Counted from the stretch's first letter, positions 21,568 through 30,703 are shown. The stretch is DNA of 64,000 bases from Streptococcus sanguinis (GCF_019929225.1 NZ_JAHZPA010000005.1:1-64000); one strand, 5' to 3'. Numbers and translations: made by a program. Notes: generated from the letters alone by a model not told the origin.

Positions 21568-22620
21568 ATGACCCCAAACTCTACAAATCAAAAACCAGCT
21601 AGAACAATGACCCACGCTTTTGTGACTGGTGCGACCGGTCTTTTAGGAAATAATCTCGTGCGTGCTCTGCTAAAAGAAAACATTCAAGTGACCGCTCTCG
21701 TTCGCTCCGAGGAAAAAGCGCGCAAACAATTTGCCGACCTGCCTATCCAGATTGTCAAGGGGGATATTTTAGAGCCCGAAAGCTATCGTGACTATCTAGC
21801 AGGCTGCGACAGCCTCTTTCATACCGCTGCTTTTTTCCGCGATAATTATAAAGGCGGCAAGCACTGGCAGGAGCTCTACGACACTAATATTATAGGCACA
21901 AATAACCTTCTAGAAGCTGCTTACGAGGCTGGTATCCGCCAATTTGTCCATACTTCCTCCTGTGTCGTACTGGAAGGTGAGGCCAATCAGCTAATCGATG
22001 AAAGCATGTCTCGCTCAAAAGATACTCCTTTTGATTACTATCGCAGCAAGATTTTGAGTGAAGAGGCCGTTCGTGATTTCTTGGACAAGCATTCAGATGT
22101 TTTCGGTTGCTTTATCTTGCCGAGTGTAATGTTGGGTCCTAGAGACCTTGGTCCGACCTCCAGTGGGCAGCTGATTATCAATTTTGTAGAGCAAAAACTT
22201 CCAGGTATCTTAAAGGCTAGCTATAATATGGTGGATGCTAGAGATGTAGCAGATATTCATCTCCGCGCCATGAAATACGGACGCTCAAAGGAGCGCTATC
22301 TGGCAGTTGGACGGCAAGTGACCATGACAGAATTGTACCAAATACTGGAAAAAATCACTGGCGTTCCCGCCCCCAAGCGCAAGATCTCCCCTCTTTTCGT
22401 CAAAATCTATGCCCAAGCAAGTGAGCTCTACCACCGGCTCACCAAAAAACCAATTTTGGTTACCAATGAGCTCGCTCATCTCATGGCCGAAGAATATCTC
22501 AAAAGTAATTTTAGCTTTGCCAAAACCGAGAGCGAGCTAGGCGGACAGCATCGCCCTCTCGAAGAAAGCTTAGCTGACGTGGTAGATTGGTACCGCAAGC
22601 ACGGCTATTTCGCCAAATAA
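21568..22620 (+). CDS. NAD(P)-dependent epimerase/dehydratase (extended SDR), copy 1
   Basis: 350 residues from the ATG at 21568 (AAGGAGG at 21553-21559). Extended short-chain dehydrogenase related to dihydroflavonol-4-reductase-type enzymes. Seen: Rossmann loop [22 protein letters not shown] strand with the catalytic Ser, and YYRSK (YxxxK) at about residue 157. Substrate unknown. A paralogue (22847-23884) with the same motifs, promoter and operator core lies directly downstream. Confidence 0.85.
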   Translation: MTPNSTNQKPARTMTHAFVTGATGLLGNNLVRALLKENIQVTALVRSEEKARKQFADLPIQIVKGDILEPESYRDYLAGCDSLFHTAAFFRDNYKGGKHWQELYDTNIIGTNNLLEAAYEAGIRQFVHTSSCVVLEGEANQLIDESMSRSKDTPFDYYRSKILSEEAVRDFLDKHSDVFGCFILPSVMLGPRDLGPTSSGQLIINFVEQKLPGILKASYNMVDARDVADIHLRAMKYGRSKERYLAVGRQVTMTELYQILEKITGVPAPKRKISPLFVKIYAQASELYHRLTKKPILVTNELAHLMAEEYLKSNFSFAKTESELGGQHRPLEESLADVVDWYRKHGYFAK

Positions 22621-22653
22621 GCAGCCCTCAAAATCAAGTGACCAAATGTTCAT

Positions 22654-22710
22654 CGCTAGATTTTCCGCACTTCTGAATAAATATCTAAAACGGTCTCCTA
22701 AAGATGACAT
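22654..22710 (-). pseudogene. Truncated duplicate of the marR 5' end
   Basis: Reading the minus strand from an ATG at 22708-22710 (AAAGGA upstream at 22721-22726) gives MSSLGDRFRYLFRSAENLA, closely matching the marR start (RFGYLFRSAESLA). Similarity then stops and the frame runs into the antisense of SDR copy 1. No functional regulator can be encoded. It shows that the duplication included the marR start and the shared intergenic region. Confidence 0.8.
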
Positions 22711-22769
22711 TCTATTCCCGTCCTTTGCAAATTTCTTCTGTATCTATTTTACACTAATTCCCTTAATTG

Positions 22770-22823
22770 TTGACAATTAATCTTGCAAAATATAAAATAA
22801 GAGAATAGATGACATGTCATCTA
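22770..22823 (+). promoter_or_regulatory. Promoter and palindromic operator of SDR gene 2
   Basis: TTGACA (22770-22775), 17 bp, TAAAAT (22793-22798), then the perfect 18-bp palindrome TAGATGACATGTCATCTA (22806-22823). The geometry is the same as for SDR gene 1, and the two operator cores differ only at two symmetric positions. Confidence 0.75.
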
Positions 22824-22846
22824 AATATGATTTAAGGAGAATATCC

Positions 22847-23884
22847 ATGCCCCCAAAACACCAAAGCCGAAGTATTCACCACGCCTTCGTTACTGGCGCA
22901 ACAGGTTTATTAGGAAATAATCTAGTGCAAGCCCTTCTAAAAAAAGGAATTCAGGTGACTGCTTTAGTACGCTCTCGACAGAAAGCCTTAGAACAGTTTG
23001 GCAATTTGCCGATCCATTTCATTGAAGGAGATATTTGCCAGCCAGACAGCTATCAAAATCATATGCAAGGTTGTGATAGTCTTTTTCATACAGCTGCTTT
23101 CTTTCGAGATAGTTTGAAAGGCGGTCAGCACTGGCAAGAACTGTATAATACCAATGTGAAGGGTAGTTTGGAACTTTTTGAAGCCGCTTATAAAGCTGGC
23201 ATTCATCAGGCGGTCCATACCTCATCAATTGCAGTTCTCTATGGTGAGCAAAATCAACTGATTGATGAAAGCATGCTACGCAGCAGGAATACAAGCAATG
23301 ACTACTACCGCAGTAAGATATTAAGCGAAGAGGTACTCTTAGATTTTTCAAAAAAACATCCTGATTTTTTTGTTAGTTTTGTCCTGCCTGGATTTATGTT
23401 TGGCCCAGGCGATATCGGTCCCACCTCTGCGGGACAGTTGATTTTCGACTTCGTTCATAAAAAACTGCCTGGAATCATTCCCGGCAGCTACAGCGTCGTA
23501 GATGCCCGAGACGTTGCAGACTGCGAAATCTTAGCTATGCAGTATGGCCGACAAGGAGAACGATATTTAGCAGCTGGTAGGCATATGGCGATGGAAGAAT
23601 TATTGAAGAACCTAGAAGCGGTCAGCGGAGTTGCCGCTCCAACTAGACGGATTCCTCTTTTTCTTCTAAAGATAATTGCTCAATACAATGAACTATATCA
23701 TCGTCTAACAAAACGTCCTATTCTGTTGAGTAAGGCTGCTGTGACCTCTACTGAAGAGGAATATCTCCGAACACATTTCAATTCTGCAAAATCTCAAAAT
23801 GAGTTGGGAGCCCATTTCCGTCCCTTTGAAGAAACTCTCAAAGATGTCATAGCTTGGTACAAAGAGCACGGCTACCTCTCATAA
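22847..23884 (+). CDS. NAD(P)-dependent epimerase/dehydratase (extended SDR), copy 2
   Basis: 345 residues from the ATG at 22847 (AAGGAGA upstream). Paralogue of the preceding gene with the same [14 protein letters not shown] loop, HTSSIAVL strand and YYRSK catalytic motif; long blocks are identical (for example [10 protein letters not shown] versus KHWQELYDTN). Both copies look intact, so they may have diverged in substrate. Substrate unknown. Confidence 0.85.
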   Translation: MPPKHQSRSIHHAFVTGATGLLGNNLVQALLKKGIQVTALVRSRQKALEQFGNLPIHFIEGDICQPDSYQNHMQGCDSLFHTAAFFRDSLKGGQHWQELYNTNVKGSLELFEAAYKAGIHQAVHTSSIAVLYGEQNQLIDESMLRSRNTSNDYYRSKILSEEVLLDFSKKHPDFFVSFVLPGFMFGPGDIGPTSAGQLIFDFVHKKLPGIIPGSYSVVDARDVADCEILAMQYGRQGERYLAAGRHMAMEELLKNLEAVSGVAAPTRRIPLFLLKIIAQYNELYHRLTKRPILLSKAAVTSTEEEYLRTHFNSAKSQNELGAHFRPFEETLKDVIAWYKEHGYLS

Positions 23885-23995
23885 GATTAAAAGTATCCAG
23901 AACAGGCATTTCAGGAATATGGAATCCGAATGCTTTCAGACTAAATCACTCTTACATTTTCTTATCTCCACCTTTTACTATTCCCTTATTTTATG

Positions 23996-24010
23996 TTATA
24001 ATCATTATAA
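23996..24010 (+). promoter_or_regulatory. Per-box-like palindrome over the rpoY-rnjA -10
   Basis: TTATAATCATTATAA matches the Bacillus PerR consensus TTATAATnATTATAA at every defined position. Its left half contains TATAAT (23997-24002), with TTTACT (23974-23979) 17 bp upstream as a possible -35. The same 15-mer, on the other strand, overlies the -10 of the VIT-family gene at 38758-38772. The binding protein is inferred, not shown. Confidence 0.55.
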
Positions 24011-24056
24011 TTGTAACGAATCAGGATTAATCTACTACTCAGAATTAAATAAAAGA

Positions 24057-24080
24057 AAACAGCTAATCAGCTGTTGTTTT
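24057..24080 (+). promoter_or_regulatory. Hairpin in the rpoY leader
   Basis: ACAGCT-AATC-AGCTGT stem-loop followed by TGTTTT, about 37 nt before the rpoY start. It resembles a weak terminator and could attenuate rpoY-rnjA or terminate upstream transcription. Confidence 0.45.
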
Positions 24081-24116
24081 CTGCAGGTTAATCATGAAAA
24101 TATGAAAGGAAATGTA

Positions 24117-24347
24117 ATGATTTACAAAGTTTTTTATCAGGAAACAAAAGAGCGCAGTCCGCGCCGTGAAAAGACACGTGCCCTCTATTTGGATATTCAA
24201 GCTGACAGCGAGTTGGAAGGCCGCATTCAGGCTCGTAAGTTAGTCGAAGAAAATACCCCTTACAATATTGAATTTATCGAGCTCTTGTCTGACAAACACC
24301 TCGAATACGAAAAAGAGTCAGGCACTTTTGAATTGACGGAGTTCTAA
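24117..24347 (+). CDS. rpoY: RNA polymerase epsilon subunit
   Basis: 76 residues, DUF1447 family (formerly YkzG), a small RNA polymerase subunit of Firmicutes. Seen: [20 protein letters not shown], the conserved start, and [14 protein letters not shown] near the end. GAAAGGA ribosome site at 24104-24110 fixes the start against a longer upstream frame. Separated from rnjA by 3 bp, the usual arrangement. Confidence 0.95.
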   Translation: MIYKVFYQETKERSPRREKTRALYLDIQADSELEGRIQARKLVEENTPYNIEFIELLSDKHLEYEKESGTFELTEF

Positions 24348-24350
24348 CCC

Positions 24351-26033
24351 ATGGCATATACCTTAAAACCCAAAGAAGTTGGCGTTTTTGCGATTGGTGG
24401 GTTAGGCGAAATCGGTAAAAACACCTACGGGATTGAATACCAAAATGAAATCATCATCGTGGATGCCGGTATCAAATTCCCAGAAGACGACCTGCTAGGA
24501 ATTGACTATGTCATTCCCGACTACTCTTATATCGTGGAAAATATTGACCGCGTAAAAGCTGTCCTCATCACCCACGGGCACGAGGACCATATCGGCGGTA
24601 TTCCTTTCCTGCTCAAGCAAGCCAATGTTCCTATCTATGCCGGTCCTTTGGCCTTGGCCCTCATTCGCGGCAAGCTAGAAGAACATGGACTTTTGCGCGA
24701 TGCCAAGCTCTATGAAATCAATCAAAACACAGAACTGCAGTTCAAGCATCTGAAAGCTACTTTCTTCCGGACAACCCACTCTATTCCAGAGCCTTTGGGA
24801 ATTGTCATCCATACGCCGCAGGGTAAGATTGTCTGTACCGGTGACTTCAAGTTTGACTTTACACCAGTCGGTGAGCCGGCCGACCTGCACCGCATGGCTG
24901 CTCTAGGCGAGGAAGGCGTTCTCTGCCTCTTATCAGACTCGACCAATGCTGAAGTTCCGACTTTTACCAATTCCGAAAAAGTGGTCGGACAGTCTATCAT
25001 GAAGATTATCGAAGGCATTCATGGACGGATTATTTTCGCCTCCTTTGCCTCAAACATCTTCCGGCTCCAGCAGGCAGCAGATGCTGCTGTTAAGACCGGA
25101 CGTAAGATTGCGGTCTTTGGCCGATCCATGGAAAAGGCTATTGTCAATGGGATTGAGCTGGGCTATATCAAGGTTCCTAAAGATACCTTCATCGAGCCAA
25201 ATGAGCTCAAGGACTATCCAGCTGGCGAAGTACTGATTATGTGTACCGGAAGTCAGGGTGAGCCGATGGCAGCCCTGTCTCGGATTGCCAATGGTACTCA
25301 CCGTCAGGTTCAGCTGCAACCTGGAGATACAGTCATCTTCTCATCCAGTCCTATCCCTGGAAATACGACCAGCGTTAACAAGTTGATTAACATCATTTCC
25401 GAGGCTGGTGTAGAAGTGATTCACGGTAAGATTAACAACATCCACACCTCTGGACACGGTGGCCAGCAAGAGCAGAAACTCATGCTTCGCTTGATCAAGC
25501 CTAAATATTTCATGCCAGTCCATGGTGAATACCGTATGCAGAAAGTCCATGCAGGTCTAGCCGTTGATACTGGAGTACCAAAAGACAATATCTTCATCAT
25601 GAGCAATGGTGATGTGCTGGCTCTGACAGCTGACTCAGCTCGTATTGCCGGCAGCTTCAACGCTCAGGATATTTATGTTGATGGGAACCGCATTGGTGAA
25701 ATCGGAGCTGCAGTCCTGCGCGACCGTAAAGACCTGTCAGAGGACGGTGTGGTTCTGGCTGTCGCAACAGTTGACTTTGAGTCCAAGATGATCTTAGCCG
25801 GTCCAGATATTCTCAGCCGCGGCTTTATCTACATGCGTGAATCAGGTGACCTCATTCGCCAAAGCCAGCGTATCCTCTTCAATGCCATTCGCATTGCACT
25901 CAAGAATAAAGATGCCAGCGTCCAATCTGTCAGCGGCGCTATCGTCAATGCCTTGCGTCCTTTCCTCTACGAAAGCACTGAGCGCGAACCTATTATCATT
26001 CCGATGGTGCTTACACCAGACGAAGACAACTAA
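24351..26033 (+). CDS. rnjA: Ribonuclease J1
   Basis: Metallo-beta-lactamase/beta-CASP exo- and endoribonuclease, 560 residues, acting in mRNA decay and rRNA maturation. Seen: N-terminal [19 protein letters not shown], zinc motif [21 protein letters not shown], the beta-CASP region with [18 protein letters not shown], and [18 protein letters not shown] plus MPVHGEYRM. Cotranscribed with rpoY. Confidence 0.97.
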   Translation: MAYTLKPKEVGVFAIGGLGEIGKNTYGIEYQNEIIIVDAGIKFPEDDLLGIDYVIPDYSYIVENIDRVKAVLITHGHEDHIGGIPFLLKQANVPIYAGPLALALIRGKLEEHGLLRDAKLYEINQNTELQFKHLKATFFRTTHSIPEPLGIVIHTPQGKIVCTGDFKFDFTPVGEPADLHRMAALGEEGVLCLLSDSTNAEVPTFTNSEKVVGQSIMKIIEGIHGRIIFASFASNIFRLQQAADAAVKTGRKIAVFGRSMEKAIVNGIELGYIKVPKDTFIEPNELKDYPAGEVLIMCTGSQGEPMAALSRIANGTHRQVQLQPGDTVIFSSSPIPGNTTSVNKLINIISEAGVEVIHGKINNIHTSGHGGQQEQKLMLRLIKPKYFMPVHGEYRMQKVHAGLAVDTGVPKDNIFIMSNGDVLALTADSARIAGSFNAQDIYVDGNRIGEIGAAVLRDRKDLSEDGVVLAVATVDFESKMILAGPDILSRGFIYMRESGDLIRQSQRILFNAIRIALKNKDASVQSVSGAIVNALRPFLYESTEREPIIIPMVLTPDEDN

Positions 26034-26035
26034 AA

Positions 26036-26072
26036 AATAAGCTTTGCTAGATTTAGCAAGGCTTATTTTTCT
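26036..26072. terminator. Bidirectional terminator rnjA / alkD-like
   Basis: AATAAGC-TTTGCTA/TAGCAAGGCTTATT inverted repeat with A- and T-runs on both sides, between convergent genes. Confidence 0.8.
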
Positions 26073-26809
26073 GCTTTATTTTTTGTTCGAGAGGCATGCT
26101 TGATAATCCAAGCGCAACTCGGACTCAGTTTTTCCTCTTGCCAAGTCCCAATCACCCTCTCAAACTTTTCAGGAGCTTCTTTATATAAATCATTAAGATT
26201 ATTAGCGACACTTTTTTGGATTGATTTATCCGCATCATCCTTTAGATTCCTTAAAATAGCGGTAAATTCATCAAAATAATCTAAGACAACAGTCTGCTTC
26301 TTAGCCCAAGGCAGACGAATCCGCATACACTCGCTGGCTAACCTGCGGACGCGCATATTCTCGTCTTTACCCCACTCTAGCAGTAAATCCATCGTAGCTT
26401 TAGGATAATTAGCCAGTAAGGGGCGCATGGAAAATTCTCCAGTAAATCGCTTGGTTAATTCCTTACTGAAGGCTGCACTCAGCTCGAATTCCTGACTTCC
26501 GTAAAGTTCTACGTATTTGCCAATCGGCCACAACCAGTACCCTTCTGAGAACATCCCCAAGCCGCCCTCTAACTCCGGACCAAGTATCTGCTCAAAAACC
26601 TTCAGAGAATCAGCATAAGAAAGCGGCAAGCATTCTTTGATACTCTTTGCCAGCAACTCTTGACGCTGAGTAAATTCCAAAGCCTCTAATTCGCTTTCAA
26701 CTAGAGACATAAAATGCTGAGCATCAAATTTATCTGTTACTGTTTGCAAGCGACGGCTCAAATCCTCCGCATAAACCAAATCATAATAATCTTTAACCTT
26801 TTTTGCCAT
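26063..26809 (-). CDS. HEAT-repeat protein, DNA alkylation repair-like
   Basis: 248 residues, all-helical. The segment RPLLANYPKATMDLLLEWGKD followed by RRLASECMRIRLPWAK resembles the HEAT-like repeats of AlkC/AlkD DNA glycosylases. The assignment is by remembered family pattern; the AlkD catalytic Asp cannot be placed with confidence. It overlaps the tetR gene by 17 bp and is the last gene of a VOC-tetR-alk operon, so it probably shares TetR control. Confidence 0.65.
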   Translation of the reverse strand: MAKKVKDYYDLVYAEDLSRRLQTVTDKFDAQHFMSLVESELEALEFTQRQELLAKSIKECLPLSYADSLKVFEQILGPELEGGLGMFSEGYWLWPIGKYVELYGSQEFELSAAFSKELTKRFTGEFSMRPLLANYPKATMDLLLEWGKDENMRVRRLASECMRIRLPWAKKQTVVLDYFDEFTAILRNLKDDADKSIQKSVANNLNDLYKEAPEKFERVIGTWQEEKLSPSCAWIIKHASRTKNKAEK

Positions 26810-27380
26810 AATTTCTAAATCCCCTTAACAGACTTCTCGCTGCTTCTCTGACTTCTGCTTCTTCCTCTTTCTCAGCCAGATAAAGAGACAACTCATTCAA
26901 GGCACCTGAAATCATATGAGCTGCCATATCCAGATCAATAGAGATAAGTCTTCCTTCTTTAGATAAAATGTCTAATTGCTCTCTCAAATGAAAGAAAGAA
27001 TTAGCCTCGTCCTGACGACGCCACTCTTTCCACTCAACGACATTGGGACCATCAAGCAGGAGAATACGTTTATTTTCCGTCAAGGTCGCAAAACGAACAA
27101 AAGCAACACAGCCTTCCACCAACTGCTCCCAAGAATCCTGTGCTTCCAGGGCGTTTTTTTCTACATAAGATCCCAGTTCGGATTGAATTTGTGCCAGTAC
27201 GGCGGTAAATAAAGTTTTCTTATTCCCGAAATGGTGATAAAGTGCACCTCTTGTCATTCCCAACTCATCTACAATTTCTTCCAAGGAAGTTTCTGCATAA
27301 CCCTTTAAAGAAAAATGTTTCCGGGCGATAGCTAATATTTTCTTGCTTGTCTCTAGAGAAGCCTGCTGCTTTTTATTCAT
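26793..27380 (-). CDS. TetR/AcrR-family transcriptional regulator
   Basis: 195 residues from the ATG at 27380; a longer frame upstream overlaps the VOC gene too far. N-terminal HTH: ILAIARKHFSLKGYAETSLEEIVDELGMTRGALYHHFGNK, the classic TetR pattern. The ligand domain is variable. It overlaps the VOC gene by 8 bp and the downstream gene by 17 bp. A TetR-like operator lies in the operon promoter, suggesting autorepression. Confidence 0.9.
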   Translation of the reverse strand: MNKKQQASLETSKKILAIARKHFSLKGYAETSLEEIVDELGMTRGALYHHFGNKKTLFTAVLAQIQSELGSYVEKNALEAQDSWEQLVEGCVAFVRFATLTENKRILLLDGPNVVEWKEWRRQDEANSFFHLREQLDILSKEGRLISIDLDMAAHMISGALNELSLYLAEKEEEAEVREAARSLLRGFRNYGKKG

Positions 27381-27792
27381 CTTCACTCTCCAAATAATTT
27401 GCCGCAAACTCAGCGCTAGGTGGAATGACTTGAATGACATCAACCAAAACAGAACCCGGCGCTTTCACAATGAAATGGCGCTGACCAAAATCTTCACTCT
27501 TAATGGGAAGAAGGAACTCCATTTCTTCTTGCTGACGCAATTCTTCATAAAGACAATCCACATTGTCAACTTCGATATTGATGATTAGGCCACTCGCCTT
27601 AGACTGGTAGGCTTGTGGCACTGTCCCATGCTTACTATCAATAAAAGCAAGCTCAAAACCACTCTCGATATTCTTTAAACTAATATACCAATCTGAATGG
27701 AAGGTTTCCTGAAATTGGAAATGGTCAACGAAAAATTGTGCCGCTTGATGGACATCTTCGCTCATTAAAACGGGGTATAAACTGGTAATCAT
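27373..27792 (-). CDS. VOC/glyoxalase-family protein
   Basis: 139 residues with one VOC domain: YPVLMSEDVHQAAQFFVDHF at the start, GLIINIEVDNVDCLYEEL in the middle and FIVKAPGSVLVDVIQVI at the end. Such proteins include glyoxalases, fosfomycin or bleomycin resistance proteins and ring dioxygenases; which one this is cannot be told. First gene of the operon with tetR and the AlkD-like gene. Confidence 0.8.
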   Translation of the reverse strand: MITSLYPVLMSEDVHQAAQFFVDHFQFQETFHSDWYISLKNIESGFELAFIDSKHGTVPQAYQSKASGLIINIEVDNVDCLYEELRQQEEMEFLLPIKSEDFGQRHFIVKAPGSVLVDVIQVIPPSAEFAANYLESEDE

Positions 27793-27815
27793 TTGTTCTC
27801 CTTTTCTTAAACTTT

Positions 27816-27844
27816 ATTTTAACATACATACTGAATGTATGCAA
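27816..27844 (-). promoter_or_regulatory. Promoter with TetR/AcrR-type operator
   Basis: Minus strand: TTGCAT (27839-27844), 17 bp, TAAAAT (27816-27821). Between and over them is the perfect inverted repeat CATACAT-N5-ATGTATG (27823-27841), the pattern of AcrR-type operators. It should bind the TetR protein encoded in the operon. Confidence 0.75.
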
Positions 27845-27850
27845 ATGAAT

Positions 27851-27882
27851 ATTAAAAAACAGAAGCCAAATTGACTTCCATC
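27851..27882 (-). terminator. Terminator of the GNAT gene
   Basis: Minus strand: GGAAGTC/GGCTTC stem with a 5-nt loop followed by GTTTTTT. Confidence 0.6.
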
Positions 27883-27896
27883 TACTTGAGAATAGC

Positions 27897-28301
27897 TCAG
27901 CTCAATCGCTTGATAAAATGATATTTGGTAATGCCCTTTTGTGGGACATCTGATAGACTGGCGTAGATTTCATAGCCTTGCTTGATGTAAAAATCCTTGG
28001 CCTGATAAGATTTAGTGGACAAGGTTATACTAGTAGCTCCAACTTCTGCAGCCTTTTCTTCTAATTCTGCCAGCAGACTGGCTCCCAAACCTTTTTTCTG
28101 ATGTTCTTTATCCACCACCAAAGCCTTGATATGAATGTTTTCCAGCACCTGTTGGGCATGGAGCAAGGCAATTAACCGGCCATCTTCCTCTCGCCTTAGA
28201 TAATAATCTTGAGGCTCAAGTTTTTCAAGCATGCCTGAACCAAAACTAGCCTCATATTGCTCATCAAAAACCTGCTTTATAAAATCATGAAATTTTTCCA
28301 T
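27897..28301 (-). CDS. GNAT-family N-acetyltransferase
   Basis: 134 residues. The acetyl-CoA site VVDKEHQKKGLGASLLAELEEKA (motif A) is clear, and the C-terminal AKDFYIKQGYEIYA strand-helix is typical of GNAT enzymes. Substrate unknown. It lies between two terminators, so it is transcribed alone. Confidence 0.82.
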   Translation of the reverse strand: MEKFHDFIKQVFDEQYEASFGSGMLEKLEPQDYYLRREEDGRLIALLHAQQVLENIHIKALVVDKEHQKKGLGASLLAELEEKAAEVGATSITLSTKSYQAKDFYIKQGYEIYASLSDVPQKGITKYHFIKRLS

Positions 28302-28318
28302 CTTTCTCCTCCTCCACG

Positions 28319-28352
28319 AAAAAGCAGGGGATATGCCAATCCTCCTGCTCTA
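28319..28352 (-). terminator. Terminator of glnR-glnA
   Basis: Minus strand: GAGCAGG...GGAT / ATCCCCTGC stem followed by TTTTT, just after the glnA stop. Confidence 0.8.
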
Positions 28353-28355
28353 AGT

Positions 28356-29702
28356 TTAGTATAAATCTAAATAATTATCCACTTCCCATTGAGAGACAAA
28401 GGTTGCATAGCTAGCCCACTCGATACGCTTAGCTTCTAAGAAGCTTGTATAGATATGATCGCCAAGTGCTGCTTTAACGACTTCGTCTTCTGTCAAGGCT
28501 TTCAAGGCATTGTGAAGAGTTGATGGCAGGTCTGTAATTCCTGCTTCCTTCCGCTCCTCAGGAGTCATGATATAGATATTCTCTTCGATTGGGGCTGGAG
28601 CTTCGATTTTATTTTCAACACCGTGCAGTCCAACTTCCAAGAGAACAGCCATAGCAATATATGGATTAGCCATCGGATCAACGGAGCGCAGTTCCAAGCG
28701 AGTACCCATACCACGAGAAGCTGGCACACGCACTAATGGTGAACGATTGCGTCCTGCCCAAGCGATATATACTGGCGCTTCATAGCCAGGAACCAGACGT
28801 TTGTATGAGTTAACCGTTGGGTTCATGATAGCTGTGTAGTTATAGGCATGGTTAATCAATCCACCCAAGAAATGGTAGGCTGTTTCTGACAGCTGCATAC
28901 CCTTTGGATCTTCTGGATCGAAGAAGGCATTATTTCCGTCTTGATCAAAGAGGGACATGTTACAGTGCATACCAGATCCTGCAATGCCAAACTTAGGCTT
29001 AGCCATAAAGGTTGCATACAGACCATGCTTACGAGCAATAGTTTTCACAACCAGCTTGAAAATCTGAATCTTATCACAAGCACGAAGCACTTCGTCATAC
29101 TTAAAGTCAATCTCGTGCTGGCCAACTGCTACCTCATGGTGACTAGCTTCTACTTCAAAGCCCATCTTGGTCAGGACATTGACGATTTCCCGACGAGTAT
29201 TATCTGCCAAGTCTGTCGGCGCCAAGTCAAAATAACCACCCTTGTCATTTACTTCCAGCGTCGGGTCCCCATTTTCATCCAACTTAAAGAGGAAAAACTC
29301 TGGCTCTGGTCCGAGGTTAAAGGATTTGAAGCCCAGCTCTTCCATATGCTTGAGGGCGCGCTTGAGGTTACTGCGAGGATCCCCTAGAAACGGTACATGA
29401 TCCGTCGTGTAAACATCACAAATCAGACCCGCTACACTGCCGTTTTCATCTCCCCAGGGAAACACTGTCCAAGTATCCAAATCAGGATAGAGATACATAT
29501 CTGATTCATTGATACGGACAAAACCTTCGATGGAAGAACCATCAAACATGGCTTTATTGGATAAGACCTTGTCAAGCTGTTCATCCGTGGCAGGAATTTC
29601 CACATTCTTCATAGTCCCTAAAATATCAGAGAACATAAGACGAATAAAGGTAACATTTTTCTCTTTTACTTCGCGACGGATATCAGCTGCTGTAATAGAC
29701 AT
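28356..29702 (-). CDS. glnA: Glutamine synthetase, type I
   Basis: ATP-dependent amidation of glutamate, dodecameric, cytosolic. 448 residues from the ATG at 29702, with AAGGAGA upstream. Seen: [41 protein letters not shown], the ATP-site segment [17 protein letters not shown], and [14 protein letters not shown]. Cotranscribed with glnR 30 bp upstream, under GlnR control. Confidence 0.97.
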   Translation of the reverse strand: MSITAADIRREVKEKNVTFIRLMFSDILGTMKNVEIPATDEQLDKVLSNKAMFDGSSIEGFVRINESDMYLYPDLDTWTVFPWGDENGSVAGLICDVYTTDHVPFLGDPRSNLKRALKHMEELGFKSFNLGPEPEFFLFKLDENGDPTLEVNDKGGYFDLAPTDLADNTRREIVNVLTKMGFEVEASHHEVAVGQHEIDFKYDEVLRACDKIQIFKLVVKTIARKHGLYATFMAKPKFGIAGSGMHCNMSLFDQDGNNAFFDPEDPKGMQLSETAYHFLGGLINHAYNYTAIMNPTVNSYKRLVPGYEAPVYIAWAGRNRSPLVRVPASRGMGTRLELRSVDPMANPYIAMAVLLEVGLHGVENKIEAPAPIEENIYIMTPEERKEAGITDLPSTLHNALKALTEDEVVKAALGDHIYTSFLEAKRIEWASYATFVSQWEVDNYLDLY

Positions 29703-29732
29703 TAAATTTCTCCTTGTAATCAAACAAAATAG

Positions 29733-30098
29733 CTATGGTCGACGCATCTGACCAAAGGTTGGCAGAGAAGAAGCAAAACGGCCTTGCTGCAAGATGTCAT
29801 GATGCAGGGCACGGCGGACATCTTTGTCACTAATGGTCTTGCGGGACTTGGCTTCACGCTCAGCATATTTCCTCTTAATTGCAGCGATATTATAACCTTC
29901 CGAAATATAATCTTTAATTTCTAAAAGGCGGTCCATATCATTCAAAGAATACATCCGACGATTGCCCTCATTCCGAGCAGGGGTAATCAGATTCTGGTCT
30001 TCATAATAACGGATCTGACGGGCAGATAGGTCCGTCAGTTTCATAACACTGCCGATGGGAAAGACTGCCATGTTTCGGCGAAACTCTTTTTCCTTCAT
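29733..30098 (-). CDS. glnR: Nitrogen regulator GlnR (MerR family)
   Basis: 121 residues. MerR-type winged helix MKLTDLSARQIRYYEDQNLI, followed by GNRRMYSLNDMDRLLEIKDY, and a C-terminal tail LPTFGQMRRP resembling the glutamine-synthetase-interacting tail of GlnR. In Firmicutes GlnR represses glnRA and ammonium or amino-acid uptake genes when glutamine is plentiful, through feedback-inhibited GlnA. The upstream GlnR box supports autoregulation. Confidence 0.95.
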   Translation of the reverse strand: MKEKEFRRNMAVFPIGSVMKLTDLSARQIRYYEDQNLITPARNEGNRRMYSLNDMDRLLEIKDYISEGYNIAAIKRKYAEREAKSRKTISDKDVRRALHHDILQQGRFASSLPTFGQMRRP

Positions 30099-30119
30099 TC
30101 AAATTCCTCTCTACGAACT

Positions 30120-30172
30120 ATTATAGGACGAAATAAATATTATGTCAAGAAATAATGTCAGATTTTCTTACA
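30120..30172 (-). promoter_or_regulatory. glnRA promoter with GlnR box
   Basis: Minus strand: GlnR box TGTAA-GAAAATC-TGACA (30156-30172) matches TGTNA-N7-TNACA exactly. It lies just upstream of TTGACA (30143-30148), a 17-bp spacer and TATAAT (30120-30125). The box ends 7 bp from the stop of the neighbouring membrane-protein gene. Confidence 0.85.
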
Positions 30173-30178
30173 CAGATT

Positions 30179-30703
30179 TTATTTTTTCTTTTCAAAAATG
30201 GTTCGCAGCCGATCTATATCAGAATTTACCAGAATTGCAACAAAGACTCCCATAAAGGTTTCAAAGATTCTGGCAAAGACATACAAGATGGTATCTTCCG
30301 GCCGAATAGACAGGGTAATAATCAGCATGGCAGATACCCCGCCAATGACTCCCGCCTTGTTGTTCATGGCGACATTGGTCATGATTGTCAGCATGGTACA
30401 GACCGGTACCAAAAGGAGGGTGACCCAATACTGCTCCTTAAAGACACTATTGGCAATGAAAAAGAGCAGAGCGTAAAAACCACCGATGCTGTTTCCTAAG
30501 ATTCGCGATGTCCCGAAGTGGACACTCTTATCAAAATCCTCACGAAGACTAAAGACTGCCGTCAAAGCACCGATTTGCAGCCCTTTCCAACCAAAAAGCC
30601 CAAAGAGCAGTAGAATGATGAAAACAGCCAGACCGGTTTTAAAGGTACGCATGCCCAGACGAAATTTCGATTTATCAAACTTGTACTTATTGAAATAACT
30701 CAT
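30179..30703 (-). CDS. FUSC/aromatic acid exporter-like membrane protein
   Basis: 174 residues, about five to six hydrophobic segments. The start MRTFKTGLAVFIILLLFGL and the block LTAVFSLREDFDKSVHFGTSR match the N-terminal domain of ArAE/DUF939-type transporters (FUSC-like, half-size). Probably works as an oligomer; substrate unknown. It lies upstream of glnR on the same strand, 80 bp away, but glnR has its own promoter. Confidence 0.75.
   Translation of the reverse strand: MSYFNKYKFDKSKFRLGMRTFKTGLAVFIILLLFGLFGWKGLQIGALTAVFSLREDFDKSVHFGTSRILGNSIGGFYALLFFIANSVFKEQYWVTLLLVPVCTMLTIMTNVAMNNKAGVIGGVSAMLIITLSIRPEDTILYVFARIFETFMGVFVAILVNSDIDRLRTIFEKKK

Noticed and set aside
23919..24116. Extending rpoY upstream to a longer protein
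   Set aside because: The extension would cover the promoter and hairpin, and the family start MIYKVFY has its own ribosome site.
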